Counted from the stretch's first letter, positions 1 through 9,311 are shown. The stretch is 64,000 bases of DNA from Leisingera sp. S132 (GCF_025144465.1 NZ_CP083553.1:3086001-3150000), one strand, 5' to 3'. Numbers and translations: made by a program. Notes: generated by a model not told the origin, from the sequence alone.

Positions 1-339
1 TTGAAACAGGTGCAGCGATACTCCAGCTGCTGGGGCAAAGGCAGGTGGCCAAACTGCGCAAAGCAGCCGTTCAGAGGGGATCCTCAGATTTGGTCGATGC
101 TCCGCCGATCACCAGCGGCAGCGATGCGCAGGAAGCGCCATTTTCAAACTCGGCCGTTTGACGCAACCAGCCGAGGTTTTGTGCTGCTGCGCAGCCCGCC
201 GTTTCTGCCGCTTGCTGCGACTGCGAGGTGCCGGAGCCGGTGAATTCACACTGCGCCGGACCGTAGCCGCCTTTTGCTCTTACAGCTATTGCTGCCGCAG
301 AAAACTCTCGCCCCGCAGCGCGAGATTTTCGGCAGCGCA
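1..339. other. IS-scarred intergenic region, no gene seen
   Basis: No open frame here looks like a real protein. A stretch around 124-170 resembles one at 28375-28425: both contain gcgcaggaagcgcc followed by a similar 30 bases. Another around 271-300 resembles 1820-1850: both contain ccttttgctctt followed by a related cagctnttgctgncgcagaaaa-type run. These partial similarities suggest leftovers of older insertion sequences or dispersed repeats. Confidence 0.4.
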
Positions 340-436
340 GCGAACTTTCCGTTTGCGGTCATTCAGGTCCGCGAATACCGGCGGAACCCAAACCACCCTT
401 TCGCTACAGTCAGGTCGGACAAACGAGACGCGGGAC
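340..436 (+). repeat. 97-bp dispersed repeat, copy A
   Basis: This segment matches the reverse complement of 16810-16906 over about 97 bases with only a few differences (one g/a change and two single-base indels by eye). Both copies contain the blocks ccaccctttcgctacagtca and gtttgtccgacctg in opposite orientations. Neither copy is part of a recognisable gene. Copy A ends just upstream of the IS110 element, so the repeat may be this element's target or a non-autonomous dispersed repeat. What it does is unknown. Confidence 0.85.
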
Positions 437-521
437 AAAGCATGGGTAATCGGGCTGACCTGATGGATGGGTTGGGTTCTCGATAGAGTTGCAGTGATTT
501 CTGCAATCTGAGGAGAACAAG

Positions 522-1556
522 ATGAAATACTGTGTTGGATTGGACGTATCGCTGCGGTCAGTGGCTGTCTGTGTGATTGATTCCGAAGGTGGAACCGTAC
601 TTGAGCGCGCGGTCGCTTGCGAGATCGATGACATCACTGGTTGTCTGTTAAACTTCGCGGCCCCTGATCTTCGAATTGGTTTCGAAGCAGGCGCGATGAG
701 CCAACATCTGTTCTTCGGGTTGCAGGCGGTAGGTTTCGACGTCGTGTGCATGGAAGCACGGCAGGTGAATGCGGCACTTTCGGCCATGCGCAACAAGACA
801 GACAAAACAGACGCACGCGGGATTGCCAATGTGCTTCGATCTGGCTGGTTCAATTCTGCCCATATGAAAAGCCGAGAGGCTCATGCCATTCGGGCGCTGC
901 TCAGCAGTCGCAAGGCGGTCCAGCGAAAGTGCATCGATCTGGCAAATGAGATACGCGGGCTGTTCCGGATCTTTGGATTGCGGCTGCCATCACGTATCGA
1001 CCAGGCGTCCTTTGATGAGAGGGTGCGTCCCATCATCAAAGCAGACCCAGACCAGTCACATGCCTTGCTGCCGCTGTTGGAGGCCCGAGCGGTTCTCTTC
1101 TCCGCGTACCGGGAACTGGATCGACGCGTGAAGCAAGCGGCCAGCCACAATGAGAACTGCCTGCGCTTCATGGCAATCCCAGGCGTGGGGCCGATCGCGG
1201 CCCTGACCTTCAAAGCGGCGGTGGATGATCCCAAACGCTTCGCCAGTTCCAGAACGGTCTCCACGCATTTTGGCCTGACACCGAGGCGCTACCAGTCCGG
1301 AGAGATGGACAACCCCGGCCGTATCTCGAAGGCGGGAGATGCAGACGTTCGATCCGCGCTATACGCAGCAGCGAACGCGATGATGATGCGATCCGTCGCC
1401 AGCTCTGAGATCAAGAGCTGGGGCCTTCAGTTGATGCGCCGCAAAGGCCGCCGCAGAGCCATTGTCGCCGTTGCCCGCAAGCTTGCTGTCGTCATGCACC
1501 GCATGTGGGCCGACAACACCGAGTTCCGTCAAAGACTGTTGGAGGGCGCCGCATGA
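522..1556 (+). CDS. IS110-family transposase
   Basis: This 344-residue protein is a DEDD transposase of the IS110 family. These enzymes use a RuvC-like domain with a C-terminal serine domain and are guided by a bridge RNA from the element's non-coding end. The RuvC-like acidic residues are visible as D8 (GLDVS), E55 (FEAG), D94 and D97 (DKTDARG). The C-terminal transposase_20 part has IPGVGPIAALT near 219-229 and GRISKAGD near 266-273, where S269 is the likely catalytic serine. A strong ribosome site (gaggag, 510-515) precedes the ATG, and a small hairpin (ttgcag 489-494, ctgcaa 501-506) lies just before it. Length is normal for the family, so it is probably intact. The exact element ends were not determined, because IS110 elements lack clear terminal inverted repeats. 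Confidence 0.95.
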   Translation: MKYCVGLDVSLRSVAVCVIDSEGGTVLERAVACEIDDITGCLLNFAAPDLRIGFEAGAMSQHLFFGLQAVGFDVVCMEARQVNAALSAMRNKTDKTDARGIANVLRSGWFNSAHMKSREAHAIRALLSSRKAVQRKCIDLANEIRGLFRIFGLRLPSRIDQASFDERVRPIIKADPDQSHALLPLLEARAVLFSAYRELDRRVKQAASHNENCLRFMAIPGVGPIAALTFKAAVDDPKRFASSRTVSTHFGLTPRRYQSGEMDNPGRISKAGDADVRSALYAAANAMMMRSVASSEIKSWGLQLMRRKGRRRAIVAVARKLAVVMHRMWADNTEFRQRLLEGAA

Positions 1557-2255
1557 ACTGAACCTCCAACAATCAATGACGGGAACGTCCCGCACCGGAC
1601 GAGGTCAGCGGATGACGCCGAAAATGGCTGCTGCGCCATTCAAAGCGCGAGACTAAGCTGGGCGTTCCGCGACCGATCCGACACATGCATGCAGCGGTCC
1701 AACCGAACCGGACCAACAATGACTGCGAAGAGAAGCTTGACCCGGATGAGAGACCCTACCCCACAGGATGGAAACGAAACGATGAAATGAACTTGACCCA
1801 AACGCCCGATTGGAGAGGCAGCCTTTTGCTCTTGCAGCTTTCGCTGACGCAGAAAATATGTTCGTTTGCCGCGAGCACGTCGCTGCGTAACGGATTAAAT
1901 TAACGAACCGGTCATTGATCTGAGCCGACAATGGTAGGTTCGAAACCGATCTCTCTCCGCAGCCAGGGTCGACCAACGAGCAGTGCGACTAAGCCGGACA
2001 TAGACCATTGTAACGAATGCAAGTGCAAAGGCACACGACACCTATTTTACACTCGCAGCAACGGTACTTCCCATGACGGAGCGGACTTTTGCAGACCAGA
2101 CTAAAGCAAATTGGTCGAACAGCTCACGCTCGTCCAGTGAAGGCGCAGTGGCCGCAGCGGTGGATTCCTGGCAATGTGACTGCCAATACGCCTTTCCGGG
2201 CGGCAGACAAGTATTCGGCCACCCGTTGATACTCACAGATGTTGGAAACTGCTGC
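1557..2255. other. Intergenic region downstream of IS110, no gene seen
   Basis: I see no convincing coding frame in these 700 bases. The first 100 or so may be the right non-coding end of the IS110 element. A run near 1820-1850 resembles one near 271-300, pointing to an old repeat. The stretch 2040-2255 precedes the stop of the minus-strand amidohydrolase gene and shows no clear terminator. Confidence 0.4.
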
Positions 2256-3368
2256 CTAATCTGCAATCAGCTCGGCAGCAAATGTCTCCAGCCGCTTCCG
2301 CTGAAACTGCACGAAGTCCGCCGGCGGCTGGTTGGCTTCGGCGACACCACGGAACGGGTCTTCGACATCGCTCGTGATACCCGCCATGGTGGCGATCACC
2401 TCATGGGCACAGAAAGGCACCACTGCCTCGGCATAGCCGCCCTCATGCACCGCAACCAGTTTGCCATCGCACAGGTCACGGGCGGCCTTCATCACCGCGC
2501 GGGTGAGATAGGCGAATGTGCCGCTGTGCGCAGTCATCCGGCTGAGCGGGTCGAAATTGTTGGCATCAAGCCCGCAGGCGATGATGATCAGATCCGGTTT
2601 GAATTCATAAAGCGCGGGCAGCACCAGCAATTCCATCGCATCGGCATAGGACTGGTGGCCCGCGCCCGGCAACAGCTCGACGTTCAAGTTGCAGCCGGCT
2701 CCTGCTCCCGCGCCGCGCTCCTCCCCCAAGCCGGAGCCGGGCGGGAAGCAGCTTTGCTGGTGGAGTGAGATCGTCAGAACATCATCACGCTCATAGAAGA
2801 TGTCCTGCGTGCCGTTGCCGTGATGCACATCCCAATCCAGCACTGCCACCCGGCCCAGCCCCTTTTCAGCCTTCGCAGCCTCGATGGCGATCGGGATATT
2901 GGCCAGCAGGCAGAAGCCCATGGAGCCGTCGCGCCCGGCATGGTGGCCCGGCGGGCGCGACAGGGCATAGGCGTTCTGATAGGTCCCGTCCAGCACATCG
3001 AAAACCGCCCGCCGCGCCAGCCCTGCCGACAGCGCGGCAATTTCGTAGCTGCCAGCTCCAAATGGCGAGAACAGACCAGCGTTTCCGCCGCCGGCATCGC
3101 TGAGCGCCTTGAAACGCTCAATGTAGTCACTGCTGTGGACTCGCGCCATTTCGCATTCGGTGACGGGCCGGGCGGACTGCACGCCCAGTTGGGCGGTCAG
3201 TCCGGACACATCCATCAGCGACTTCAGCCGCCGCTTGGATTCTGGCGATTCCGCGTGACCGGCGCCAGCGGGCGGCTGCACCCAGCCCCCGACCGGCATG
3301 ATCAGCGCGTGTTCGCCAGTGGTGTGCCACAGGCAATGCTCGTCAAAGTAAAATCCTGTACCCGGCAT
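2256..3368 (-). CDS. Class II histone-deacetylase-like amidohydrolase
   Basis: This 370-residue protein belongs to the HDAC/acetylpolyamine amidohydrolase superfamily, zinc enzymes that hydrolyse N-acetyl groups from lysine-like amines or acetylpolyamines. The whole active site is visible: the histidine pair H142/H143 (PPGHHAGRDG), zinc ligands D180 and H182 (LDWDVHHGNGTQD) and D268 (ACGLDANNFDP), and the transition-state tyrosine Y312 (HEGGYAE). As I recall, these positions coincide with those of the bacterial HDAH from strain FB188, so it is a close relative of that class II group. It is the last gene of the minus-strand operon, 26 bases after the outer-membrane barrel gene. This suggests it deacetylates the compound imported by the linked ABC transporter. 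No signal peptide is seen, so it is cytoplasmic. The real substrate is unknown. Confidence 0.93.
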   Translation of the reverse strand: MPGTGFYFDEHCLWHTTGEHALIMPVGGWVQPPAGAGHAESPESKRRLKSLMDVSGLTAQLGVQSARPVTECEMARVHSSDYIERFKALSDAGGGNAGLFSPFGAGSYEIAALSAGLARRAVFDVLDGTYQNAYALSRPPGHHAGRDGSMGFCLLANIPIAIEAAKAEKGLGRVAVLDWDVHHGNGTQDIFYERDDVLTISLHQQSCFPPGSGLGEERGAGAGAGCNLNVELLPGAGHQSYADAMELLVLPALYEFKPDLIIIACGLDANNFDPLSRMTAHSGTFAYLTRAVMKAARDLCDGKLVAVHEGGYAEAVVPFCAHEVIATMAGITSDVEDPFRGVAEANQPPADFVQFQRKRLETFAAELIAD

Positions 3369-3394
3369 TGTCGTCTCTCCTCGATGTGCAGGTT

Positions 3395-4723
3395 TCAGAA
3401 GCGCAGCGTTGCGTTCAGCAGCGCGGTGAACTGGTCGTTGCGGCCACCGCCAAACAGTGTGCCGCCGCCGTCATAGGTGTCGTAGCGAAGCTCTGGCCGG
3501 ATCCGCAGCGCGGGGGTTGCCTGCCACTCCAGCCCCGCCGTCACCGCATAAACATTGCCGCCGGTGGCGCCGTTCGCGGCCCACAGGATGTTGGCGGCGC
3601 TGTCGTCGCGGAACCATTCGGCACGCCCGTTCAGGTGCAGATTGTCCGCAAGCTGGTAACGGGCCTGGGCATTGAGGCCGTACCATTCGCTTTTTTGGGT
3701 AATCGCGCCGGGGGCCGGAATATCGCCGCCCTCCTGAAAGCCGTAGCTGGCCTCAAATGCGAGCGACAGATCAGGGTTCACCTGATGGCCAACCGTCAGG
3801 TAGGCCGCCGCCCGGTCGAGCCGTTCACCGGTGCTGCTGAGCGCGATATAGGCGGAACCGCCGCGGGACGGGCCGTAGGCATCGCCCTCGCCGTCTCCAT
3901 AGACCGCCTCGAAGTCGACCCAGGTTCGGAAATCCGCACTGCGCCAGCGCAGCGCGCCGATCAGCGTCGGGCGGCTGTCTTCCACCGTGCTCCAGCCGGT
4001 CACGGCGCCCAGCTCAAAGCCCCAGAGACCGGCTCCCTCCCGCGTGGGCAGACGAGAGCTGATCAGCACGCCGGTATGGGTCCCAGGCCCATGCTGCAGG
4101 CTGTAGGTATGGGTGGAAAACCAGTTGGGCGGGGTGAAAGGCAGGCCGATTTCCTTACCAGAGACTGGCGACAGGAAGTTCCCCGCCAAGACCGTAGTGC
4201 CGCCCAGCAACGGCAGATAGACCTCAGCATAGGCCTGCGGGAAGGCCAGCTTGTTGTCATCGTCCAGATCGGAGGTGAAGTCGTCAAACCCCGCAGTACG
4301 GAAGAAGTCGGAATCCCTCCCATAGGTCGCGGTGATATTGAAACCGAACTCCACCTGCTCGCCGCGCGGCCCCGGAAACGGGCCGACCCGGGCGATAACG
4401 CCTTGCGGGCGGCCGGCCAGCGGACCGGGGCAGCTGATGCCACGGCAGAACACCAATCCCAGCTGGTTGAGGTTCAGCCCCTCCTCGCCGGAGAAGAACG
4501 CGCCATTGCCGAGTGCTCCGTCCGCGCCAGTGCTGGACGCCGTGATGGCGGTTGCATCCACCCAGCCCAAGACACCAATACGGTGGTTCTTTTCCAGGCC
4601 GTCGCCCGCGATGCTGCGGAACAAGGACCCGTAGGCATCCAGTGGCGGCGCATCCTGAGCACGGGTAGCGGCAGGCAGCAGTGATCCGGCCAGCCAGGCG
4701 GCCAGCGTCAAACTCTTCTTCAT
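3395..4723 (-). CDS. Outer-membrane beta-barrel (porin-like) protein
   Basis: The 442-residue product starts with a Sec signal peptide (MKKSLTLAAWLAGSLLPA, then TRAQD). It is rich in alternating aromatic and polar residues and Gly/Asp turns and ends in a phenylalanine (NATLRF), the usual C-terminal signature of a barrel recognised by the BAM machinery. The ATG at 4723 was chosen over an upstream extension because a strong ribosome site (aggagggg) lies directly before it and the signal peptide begins there. It sits between the importer permease gene and the amidohydrolase gene, so it is probably the outer-membrane entry pore for the same substrate. The exact barrel family was not identified. 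Confidence 0.8.
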   Translation of the reverse strand: MKKSLTLAAWLAGSLLPAATRAQDAPPLDAYGSLFRSIAGDGLEKNHRIGVLGWVDATAITASSTGADGALGNGAFFSGEEGLNLNQLGLVFCRGISCPGPLAGRPQGVIARVGPFPGPRGEQVEFGFNITATYGRDSDFFRTAGFDDFTSDLDDDNKLAFPQAYAEVYLPLLGGTTVLAGNFLSPVSGKEIGLPFTPPNWFSTHTYSLQHGPGTHTGVLISSRLPTREGAGLWGFELGAVTGWSTVEDSRPTLIGALRWRSADFRTWVDFEAVYGDGEGDAYGPSRGGSAYIALSSTGERLDRAAAYLTVGHQVNPDLSLAFEASYGFQEGGDIPAPGAITQKSEWYGLNAQARYQLADNLHLNGRAEWFRDDSAANILWAANGATGGNVYAVTAGLEWQATPALRIRPELRYDTYDGGGTLFGGGRNDQFTALLNATLRF

Positions 4724-4755
4724 TTTCCCCTCCTGAAGGTATGGTCTTGCAGGCC

Positions 4756-5682
4756 TCAGACGGCCCTTCTGATATTGGGGAGCAGGCGGTCCAGCAGGCC
4801 GCTCAGCCCCCGCGGCGCCAACAGCATCACCGCAACCGCGATGAGGCCGAGGGCAATCTGGCTCCAGCCGGGATAGGCGGCGAGCCCCTCCCGCAGAAGT
4901 ACGAACAGCAGCACGCCGAGCACCGGGCCGCGGATTGTGCCAAGCCCCCCGATCACGCAGATGAAGATCGCGTTCACCGTCCAGTTGATGTCGAAGGCGG
5001 CGATTGGTGAGACATAGAGCGTGCCAAGAAAACTGATGGCGCCGGCCATGCCGCACCCCGCCGCCGAAAGGACAAAGATGGTCCCTTTGATCCGCCGGGT
5101 TTTCACCCCCAGCGAGCGGGCGGCGGTTTCGTCATCGCGCATCGCATGGACATGCAGGCCATAGGGGCTTTGCTGCAGCAGCCACAGCCCCAGACACAGC
5201 CCCGCGGCCAGTGCCAGCGCAAACCAGTGCGCCGACGCGGGCAGCCAGCTGGTGTCGATCCGCCGCGCCGCATAAAGCGGCAGGCCGGACGAGCTTCCGA
5301 AGTAGTCCAGTCGGCCGACAACGATTTTTATGATCTCTGCCGCCACCCACATGCCGATGGCGAAATAGACCTCGCGCAGGCGGAACAGAACCGGGGTCAG
5401 GGCAAGCGCCAGCAGCGCCGCCCCGGCCCCGGACAACGGGACCATGATGTAGGGAGAGACAGGCAGGTCCCGTGTGACGGCAAACAAGAGGTACGCCCCG
5501 GTGGCGACAAAAGCGTGGTGGCCAAGCGACAGGAGGCCGCCATAACCCGCCAGCAAGTTCCAGCTTTGGGCGATGGCCAGCAGCACCAGCATTTCGGTCA
5601 GCAGCGCCAGCCCGCCTGCATTCAGCGCAAAAGGCGCGGCAGCAAGTGCAGTGAGCAAAAGGGCGAGAAATGAGCGGGTCAT
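4756..5682 (-). CDS. Branched-chain-amino-acid-type ABC transporter permease (LivM-like)
   Basis: This 308-residue integral membrane protein has about eight to ten hydrophobic segments and the LivM-type features AGYGGLLSLGHHAF (near 45-58) and, near the C-terminus, the EAA-like loop region ending FICVIGGLGTIRGPVLG. It forms the heterodimeric membrane channel of a hydrophobic-amino-acid-type importer (HAAT family) with the adjacent LivH-like protein. Its start overlaps the stop of that gene by four bases (ATGA), which indicates translational coupling. The substrate need not be a branched-chain amino acid, as this family also imports amides, urea and aromatic compounds. Confidence 0.92.
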   Translation of the reverse strand: MTRSFLALLLTALAAAPFALNAGGLALLTEMLVLLAIAQSWNLLAGYGGLLSLGHHAFVATGAYLLFAVTRDLPVSPYIMVPLSGAGAALLALALTPVLFRLREVYFAIGMWVAAEIIKIVVGRLDYFGSSSGLPLYAARRIDTSWLPASAHWFALALAAGLCLGLWLLQQSPYGLHVHAMRDDETAARSLGVKTRRIKGTIFVLSAAGCGMAGAISFLGTLYVSPIAAFDINWTVNAIFICVIGGLGTIRGPVLGVLLFVLLREGLAAYPGWSQIALGLIAVAVMLLAPRGLSGLLDRLLPNIRRAV

Positions 5683-6548
5683 CGTGTCACCACCTTTCCG
5701 GCAAGCCCCTGCGGGCGGATGAGAAGGAAGACCAGCAGAAGCAGGTGCCCGTAGAGCAGCCCCGACGCCGGATCAAAGTAGAAGCCCGCCACATGCACCA
5801 GCGCCAGGGCGATGCCGCCAAGATAGCTGGCCCAGATTGAGCCAAGGCCGCCGATCACGATCACCTCAAAGGCGATGAGCAGCCGCTCCGCACCGGAAAA
5901 CGGCGTGATCGAACTGCGTGAGGCCAGCAGCATTCCCGCCAGTGCCGCACAGGCTGCGGAGACTGCCATGGCAATGGCAAAGATGCGCCGGCGGCGGATT
6001 GCAAACAGCGCCACGGTTTCCGCATCATCAGAGGTTGCGCGCACGGCACGGCCCAGCCGGGTTTTGCTCAGGATCAGATGCAGCCCGCCGAACAGCGACA
6101 GCGACAGCAGAAAGATGCCCAGCGGCAGCCAGCCGATTGTCTGGCCTGCAATGGTGAGATTGGCGGTTTTGACCGCGCCCAGGTCGATGCTGCGGCTGTT
6201 GGCGCCATAAAGGCCGACCATGGCATTCTGCATCACTACCGACAGGCCGAATGTGACCAGAAGGGCAGGCATTGGATCGGGGCTCAGCACCCGGTTCAGC
6301 AGCTGGGTCTGCAGCAGCCAGCCAAAGGCGAAGGCGCCCGCGCAGACCAGCGGCATCAGCAAGAGCGGGCTGACGGGCCAGGCCGCGCTGAGGGTAAACA
6401 GCACCAGCGCGCCGGCAATGGCCAGCTCGCCATGGGCGATATTGGCAATCCGCATGACACCGAAGATCAGCGACAGTCCCAGCCCGAACAGCGCATAGAG
6501 CCCGCCCAGGAACAGCCCGTTCATCAGGATTTCTATGGCTGTGCTCAT
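5679..6548 (-). CDS. Branched-chain-amino-acid-type ABC transporter permease (LivH-like)
   Basis: This 289-residue membrane protein opens with the typical LivH sequence LMNGLFLGGLYALFGLGLSL and the conserved FGVMRIANIAHGE. A later FEVIVIGGLGSIWASYLGG (near 225-245) is the cytoplasmic coupling loop that contacts the ATPases. It pairs with the LivM-like protein to make the transmembrane pore. It overlaps the ATPase gene upstream by four bases and the LivM-like gene downstream by four bases, so all are translated from one mRNA. Confidence 0.93.
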   Translation of the reverse strand: MSTAIEILMNGLFLGGLYALFGLGLSLIFGVMRIANIAHGELAIAGALVLFTLSAAWPVSPLLLMPLVCAGAFAFGWLLQTQLLNRVLSPDPMPALLVTFGLSVVMQNAMVGLYGANSRSIDLGAVKTANLTIAGQTIGWLPLGIFLLSLSLFGGLHLILSKTRLGRAVRATSDDAETVALFAIRRRRIFAIAMAVSAACAALAGMLLASRSSITPFSGAERLLIAFEVIVIGGLGSIWASYLGGIALALVHVAGFYFDPASGLLYGHLLLLVFLLIRPQGLAGKVVTR

Positions 6549-7249
6549 TGGTTCTCTCCGAAATAGGCCTGACTCACCCGCTCGAAACAGGCACCGTCCG
6601 AAGCGCCTGCCAGCGACACTTGCCCGCCGAGCATGCAGTAGAAACGGTCAGAGGCTGCCAGCGCCCTGCGGATGTCCTGTTCGACCAGCACAATGGTGGT
6701 GCCGCGCGCCTTGAGGCCGGCCAAAGCCTCATACACCCGATCAACAATCACTGGCGCCAGCCCGAGGGAGGCCTCATCCACCAGCAAAAGCTCCGGGTTG
6801 GTCATCAGCGCGCGGCCGATGGCCACCATTTGCTGCTGGCCGCCCGACAGCAGACCTGCAGGCCGCTGCGCCATCGGCGCGATTTCGTCGAACAGCTCCA
6901 GCACCCGCGGCAGGGTCCAGTAGCCGCGCCGTCCGACATCGCCGCCGATCATCAGGTTTTCCGCCACGGTCAGGCTGGGGAACAGCCGCCGCCCCTCCGG
7001 AACCATGGCAATGCCGCGCTGCGCCAGCGCGCCGGGATCCAGCGCCAGAATGTCCTGCCCGGCAAAGGTCAGCTGTCCGGCCTCGCGTGTGCCCAGCCCG
7101 GCAATCGCGCGCAGCAGCGTGGTCTTTCCCGCGCCATTGGCCCCGATCAGCGCGACGGTCTCCCCCTCGTCCACATGGGCATCAATCCCGAACAGGGCCT
7201 GGAAATCGCCATAGCGCGCGGTCAGGTTCTGCATCTGCAACAGGGTCAT
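6545..7249 (-). CDS. ABC transporter ATPase (LivF-like)
   Basis: This 234-residue ATPase powers the importer. It has a Walker A motif GANGAGKT at 36-43, the signature LLSGGQQQ at 133-140, Walker B LLLVDE at 154-159 and a switch histidine region replaced by LVEQDIRRAL, the usual LivF form (EQ in place of a histidine loop). Length is normal for LivF. It overlaps the LivG-like gene by four bases and the LivH-like gene by four bases. It should pair with the LivG-like ATPase as an asymmetric heterodimer. Confidence 0.94.
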   Translation of the reverse strand: MTLLQMQNLTARYGDFQALFGIDAHVDEGETVALIGANGAGKTTLLRAIAGLGTREAGQLTFAGQDILALDPGALAQRGIAMVPEGRRLFPSLTVAENLMIGGDVGRRGYWTLPRVLELFDEIAPMAQRPAGLLSGGQQQMVAIGRALMTNPELLLVDEASLGLAPVIVDRVYEALAGLKARGTTIVLVEQDIRRALAASDRFYCMLGGQVSLAGASDGACFERVSQAYFGENQ

Positions 7250-7959
7250 GCCGCCGCCCCCAGATAAAGCGCGCGCACCTGCGGGTCGGCGGCAACCACC
7301 TCCGGGCGGTCCTCGATCAGCTTGCGACCCAGCGCAAGCATCATAATCCGGTCAGAGGCCTCCTGCAGCGCATGGGCGATATGTTCGATCCACAGCACCG
7401 CCAGCCCCGCCTCCTTCAGGCGTTTGACCAGCACAACCATCTCGGCGGTTTCCTGATCGGTCAGCCCGCCGGACACCTCATCCAGCAGGATCACCTTTGG
7501 ATCAGAGGCCAGCGCCTTGGCCAGTTCGAGCCGTTTGCGGTCCAACAACCGCAGCGCGGTACCGAAGTTGTTGCGGCGCGGTCCAAGGCCGGTGATCTCC
7601 AGGATCTCCTCCACCCTTGCCCGTGCGGCCTTGGGCGCGATGCCGTGGCTGGCGTGCTGGGCCAGATACAGGGTGTCGCTGACGCTCAGCGAGGCAAAGG
7701 CGCGCGGCACCTGAAATGCGCGTGCCAGCCCGGCGCGCACCCGCCCGGCGGTGTCGAACCCGGTGACATCGCACCCGGCCACATGGACAGACCCGCCATC
7801 GGCGCGTGTGACGTCGGTCAGGAGGTCAAAGAACGTGCTCTTGCCCGCGCCATTGGCCCCCATTATCCCGAGGCAATTGCCCGGTGCGACGGTGACCGAG
7901 ACATCCTCGATCACCCGCAGGCCGCCAAACGCCTTGCTGAGATTGCGTGCTTCCAGCAT
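7246..7959 (-). CDS. ABC transporter ATPase (LivG-like)
   Basis: This 237-residue ATPase is the second motor subunit. Walker A is GANGAGKS at 34-41 and Walker B is VILLDE followed by VSGGLTDQE. The signature region is non-canonical, reading RLLDRKRLELAKAL where many ABC proteins have LSGGQ; LivG proteins commonly diverge here. The C-terminal tail (KLIEDRPEVVAADPQVRALYLG) is typical of LivG. It starts three bases after the stop of the substrate-binding protein gene, so the two are co-transcribed. Confidence 0.93.
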   Translation of the reverse strand: MLEARNLSKAFGGLRVIEDVSVTVAPGNCLGIMGANGAGKSTFFDLLTDVTRADGGSVHVAGCDVTGFDTAGRVRAGLARAFQVPRAFASLSVSDTLYLAQHASHGIAPKAARARVEEILEITGLGPRRNNFGTALRLLDRKRLELAKALASDPKVILLDEVSGGLTDQETAEMVVLVKRLKEAGLAVLWIEHIAHALQEASDRIMMLALGRKLIEDRPEVVAADPQVRALYLGAAA

Positions 7960-7962
7960 GGC

Positions 7963-9243
7963 TCAGACCTTGGGCAACGCGATGGTTTCACTTTCGACGC
8001 GAATGTCGGGTGCGAGGGCGTTTTCGGTAATCACCAGTTCAAACGCGTGCTTGCCGGAGGACTTGCGCCACTGGCCGCCCGCCAGCTGGGTCTTCGCCAC
8101 GTTTTTGACAGGGCTGGAGGCAAAATCCACCGGCCCCACAACCGTGTCCAGTTTTGTGGCAGCAAAGACGTCGCGGACTGCGGCGCGGTCCTTGGGGGCG
8201 CCGGACTGCACCAGCGCATTCAGGCCCACCTCGAACAGCGCATGGCTGTAGCCCAGCGTCTGCACCCATTGCGCGTTGCTGCCCGCCTCCCAGGCATCTG
8301 CCAGCTCACGGGCACTTTGCCCGGTGAAGGATGAGGCGAAGGGCACATTCGGGGTCCACCAGACCTCAGTTGTCATGCCATCGCCGCGTGCGCCCATCGC
8401 TTCAATCGCCTGCGGGAACAGAAAGGCCGCCGCAAAGGTGCAGGCCTTTGGGGTGTAACCAGCCTGCCCCGCCTGGTTCCAGAAGGTGATCCAATGCGGC
8501 GGGAAGCCGAAGCCGGTCACAATATCGGCGCTGGCGTCGCGGAAGCGGCTGACCTGAGCGGAATAGTCATCCGAGTCGATCTTGAACATGCCGCCCTCAG
8601 TGCGCGAGTAACCGCCCCGCTCGATGAAGCCAGGCAACCCCATCGCCGGATCGGCAAAGGCCTGTCCGACTGGGTTGTCGAGATAGAAATCGCCAACGCT
8701 CTTGTTGGTGTCGATCTGATCCCAAAGCCGCACAAAGGTGCTCATGGCGTCATCTGCGCCCCAAAAGAAATGGAAGGTCCAAGGAAAGCCCTGTTCAGGG
8801 TTGGAGCCGCGCGGGAACATCCAGGCCTGCCAGGGCTGCATCGTGCTCATCGTCGGGATGCCATGAATATCGGCGATTTCGCCCAAAGCCACCGCTGCAT
8901 CGCCGTCGTTGATCAGCAGCATATCGACCTGATCGCGCAGGATCAGCTCATTGCCAGCGGAGATTGAGCGGTTCATGTTGGACTGGTTGTCCTTCACGAT
9001 GATCTCCACCTCATGGGAGCTGCCACCTGAGTTCAGCCCGCCCTCCAGCTGCTTGCGGATGCTGTCGACCATCCACTGGTCCGATGTCCCGAACGAGGCG
9101 CGCGGCCCGCTCAGCGGCGAGATGAAGCCGATCCGCACCTTCTTGGAAGCAGCGGTTGCAATGGATGGCATCGCCAGTGCGCCGGTTGCGGCGGCCGTTC
9201 CGGCCAGGAAACTGCGGCGGCTGAAAGATGTGAGTTTGGTCAT
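7963..9243 (-). CDS. ABC transporter substrate-binding protein with Tat signal
   Basis: This 426-residue periplasmic binding protein belongs to the Leu/Ile/Val-binding (peripla_BP_6) type. It begins with a twin-arginine signal (SFSRRSFLAGTAAATGA) followed by an A-x-A cleavage region, so it is probably exported folded through Tat. The mature start KKVRIGFISPLSGPRASFG is typical: family members have IG-x-x-x-PLSG-x-x-A. It is the first gene of the seven-gene minus-strand operon. An 18-bp palindrome lies about 50-68 bases upstream of its start and is shared with the LuxR-type regulator promoter. Ligand identity cannot be read from the sequence. Confidence 0.92.
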   Translation of the reverse strand: MTKLTSFSRRSFLAGTAAATGALAMPSIATAASKKVRIGFISPLSGPRASFGTSDQWMVDSIRKQLEGGLNSGGSSHEVEIIVKDNQSNMNRSISAGNELILRDQVDMLLINDGDAAVALGEIADIHGIPTMSTMQPWQAWMFPRGSNPEQGFPWTFHFFWGADDAMSTFVRLWDQIDTNKSVGDFYLDNPVGQAFADPAMGLPGFIERGGYSRTEGGMFKIDSDDYSAQVSRFRDASADIVTGFGFPPHWITFWNQAGQAGYTPKACTFAAAFLFPQAIEAMGARGDGMTTEVWWTPNVPFASSFTGQSARELADAWEAGSNAQWVQTLGYSHALFEVGLNALVQSGAPKDRAAVRDVFAATKLDTVVGPVDFASSPVKNVAKTQLAGGQWRKSSGKHAFELVITENALAPDIRVESETIALPKV

Positions 9244-9293
9244 GGTGATCCTCCCTGTTTCCTAAACGGTATGGAAGGGCGGACGGGCCAGAC

Positions 9294-9311
9294 ATAGTGC
9301 AGATGCACTAT
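9294..9311. promoter_or_regulatory. 18-bp palindromic operator (copy 1) upstream of the importer operon
   Basis: The sequence atagtgcagatgcactat is an almost perfect palindrome whose half-site is atagtgca. The same sequence with one changed central base recurs at 10408-10425. Its length and GTGCA-N2-TGCAC core resemble boxes bound by LuxR/TraR-type HTH proteins. The linked LuxR-type protein is therefore the likely binder. That is inference from position and shape. Confidence 0.8.

Noticed and set aside
3368..4684. 438-residue plus-strand frame over the outer-membrane barrel gene
   Set aside because: Antisense to a gene with signal peptide, ribosome site and barrel C-terminus; sequence not protein-like.
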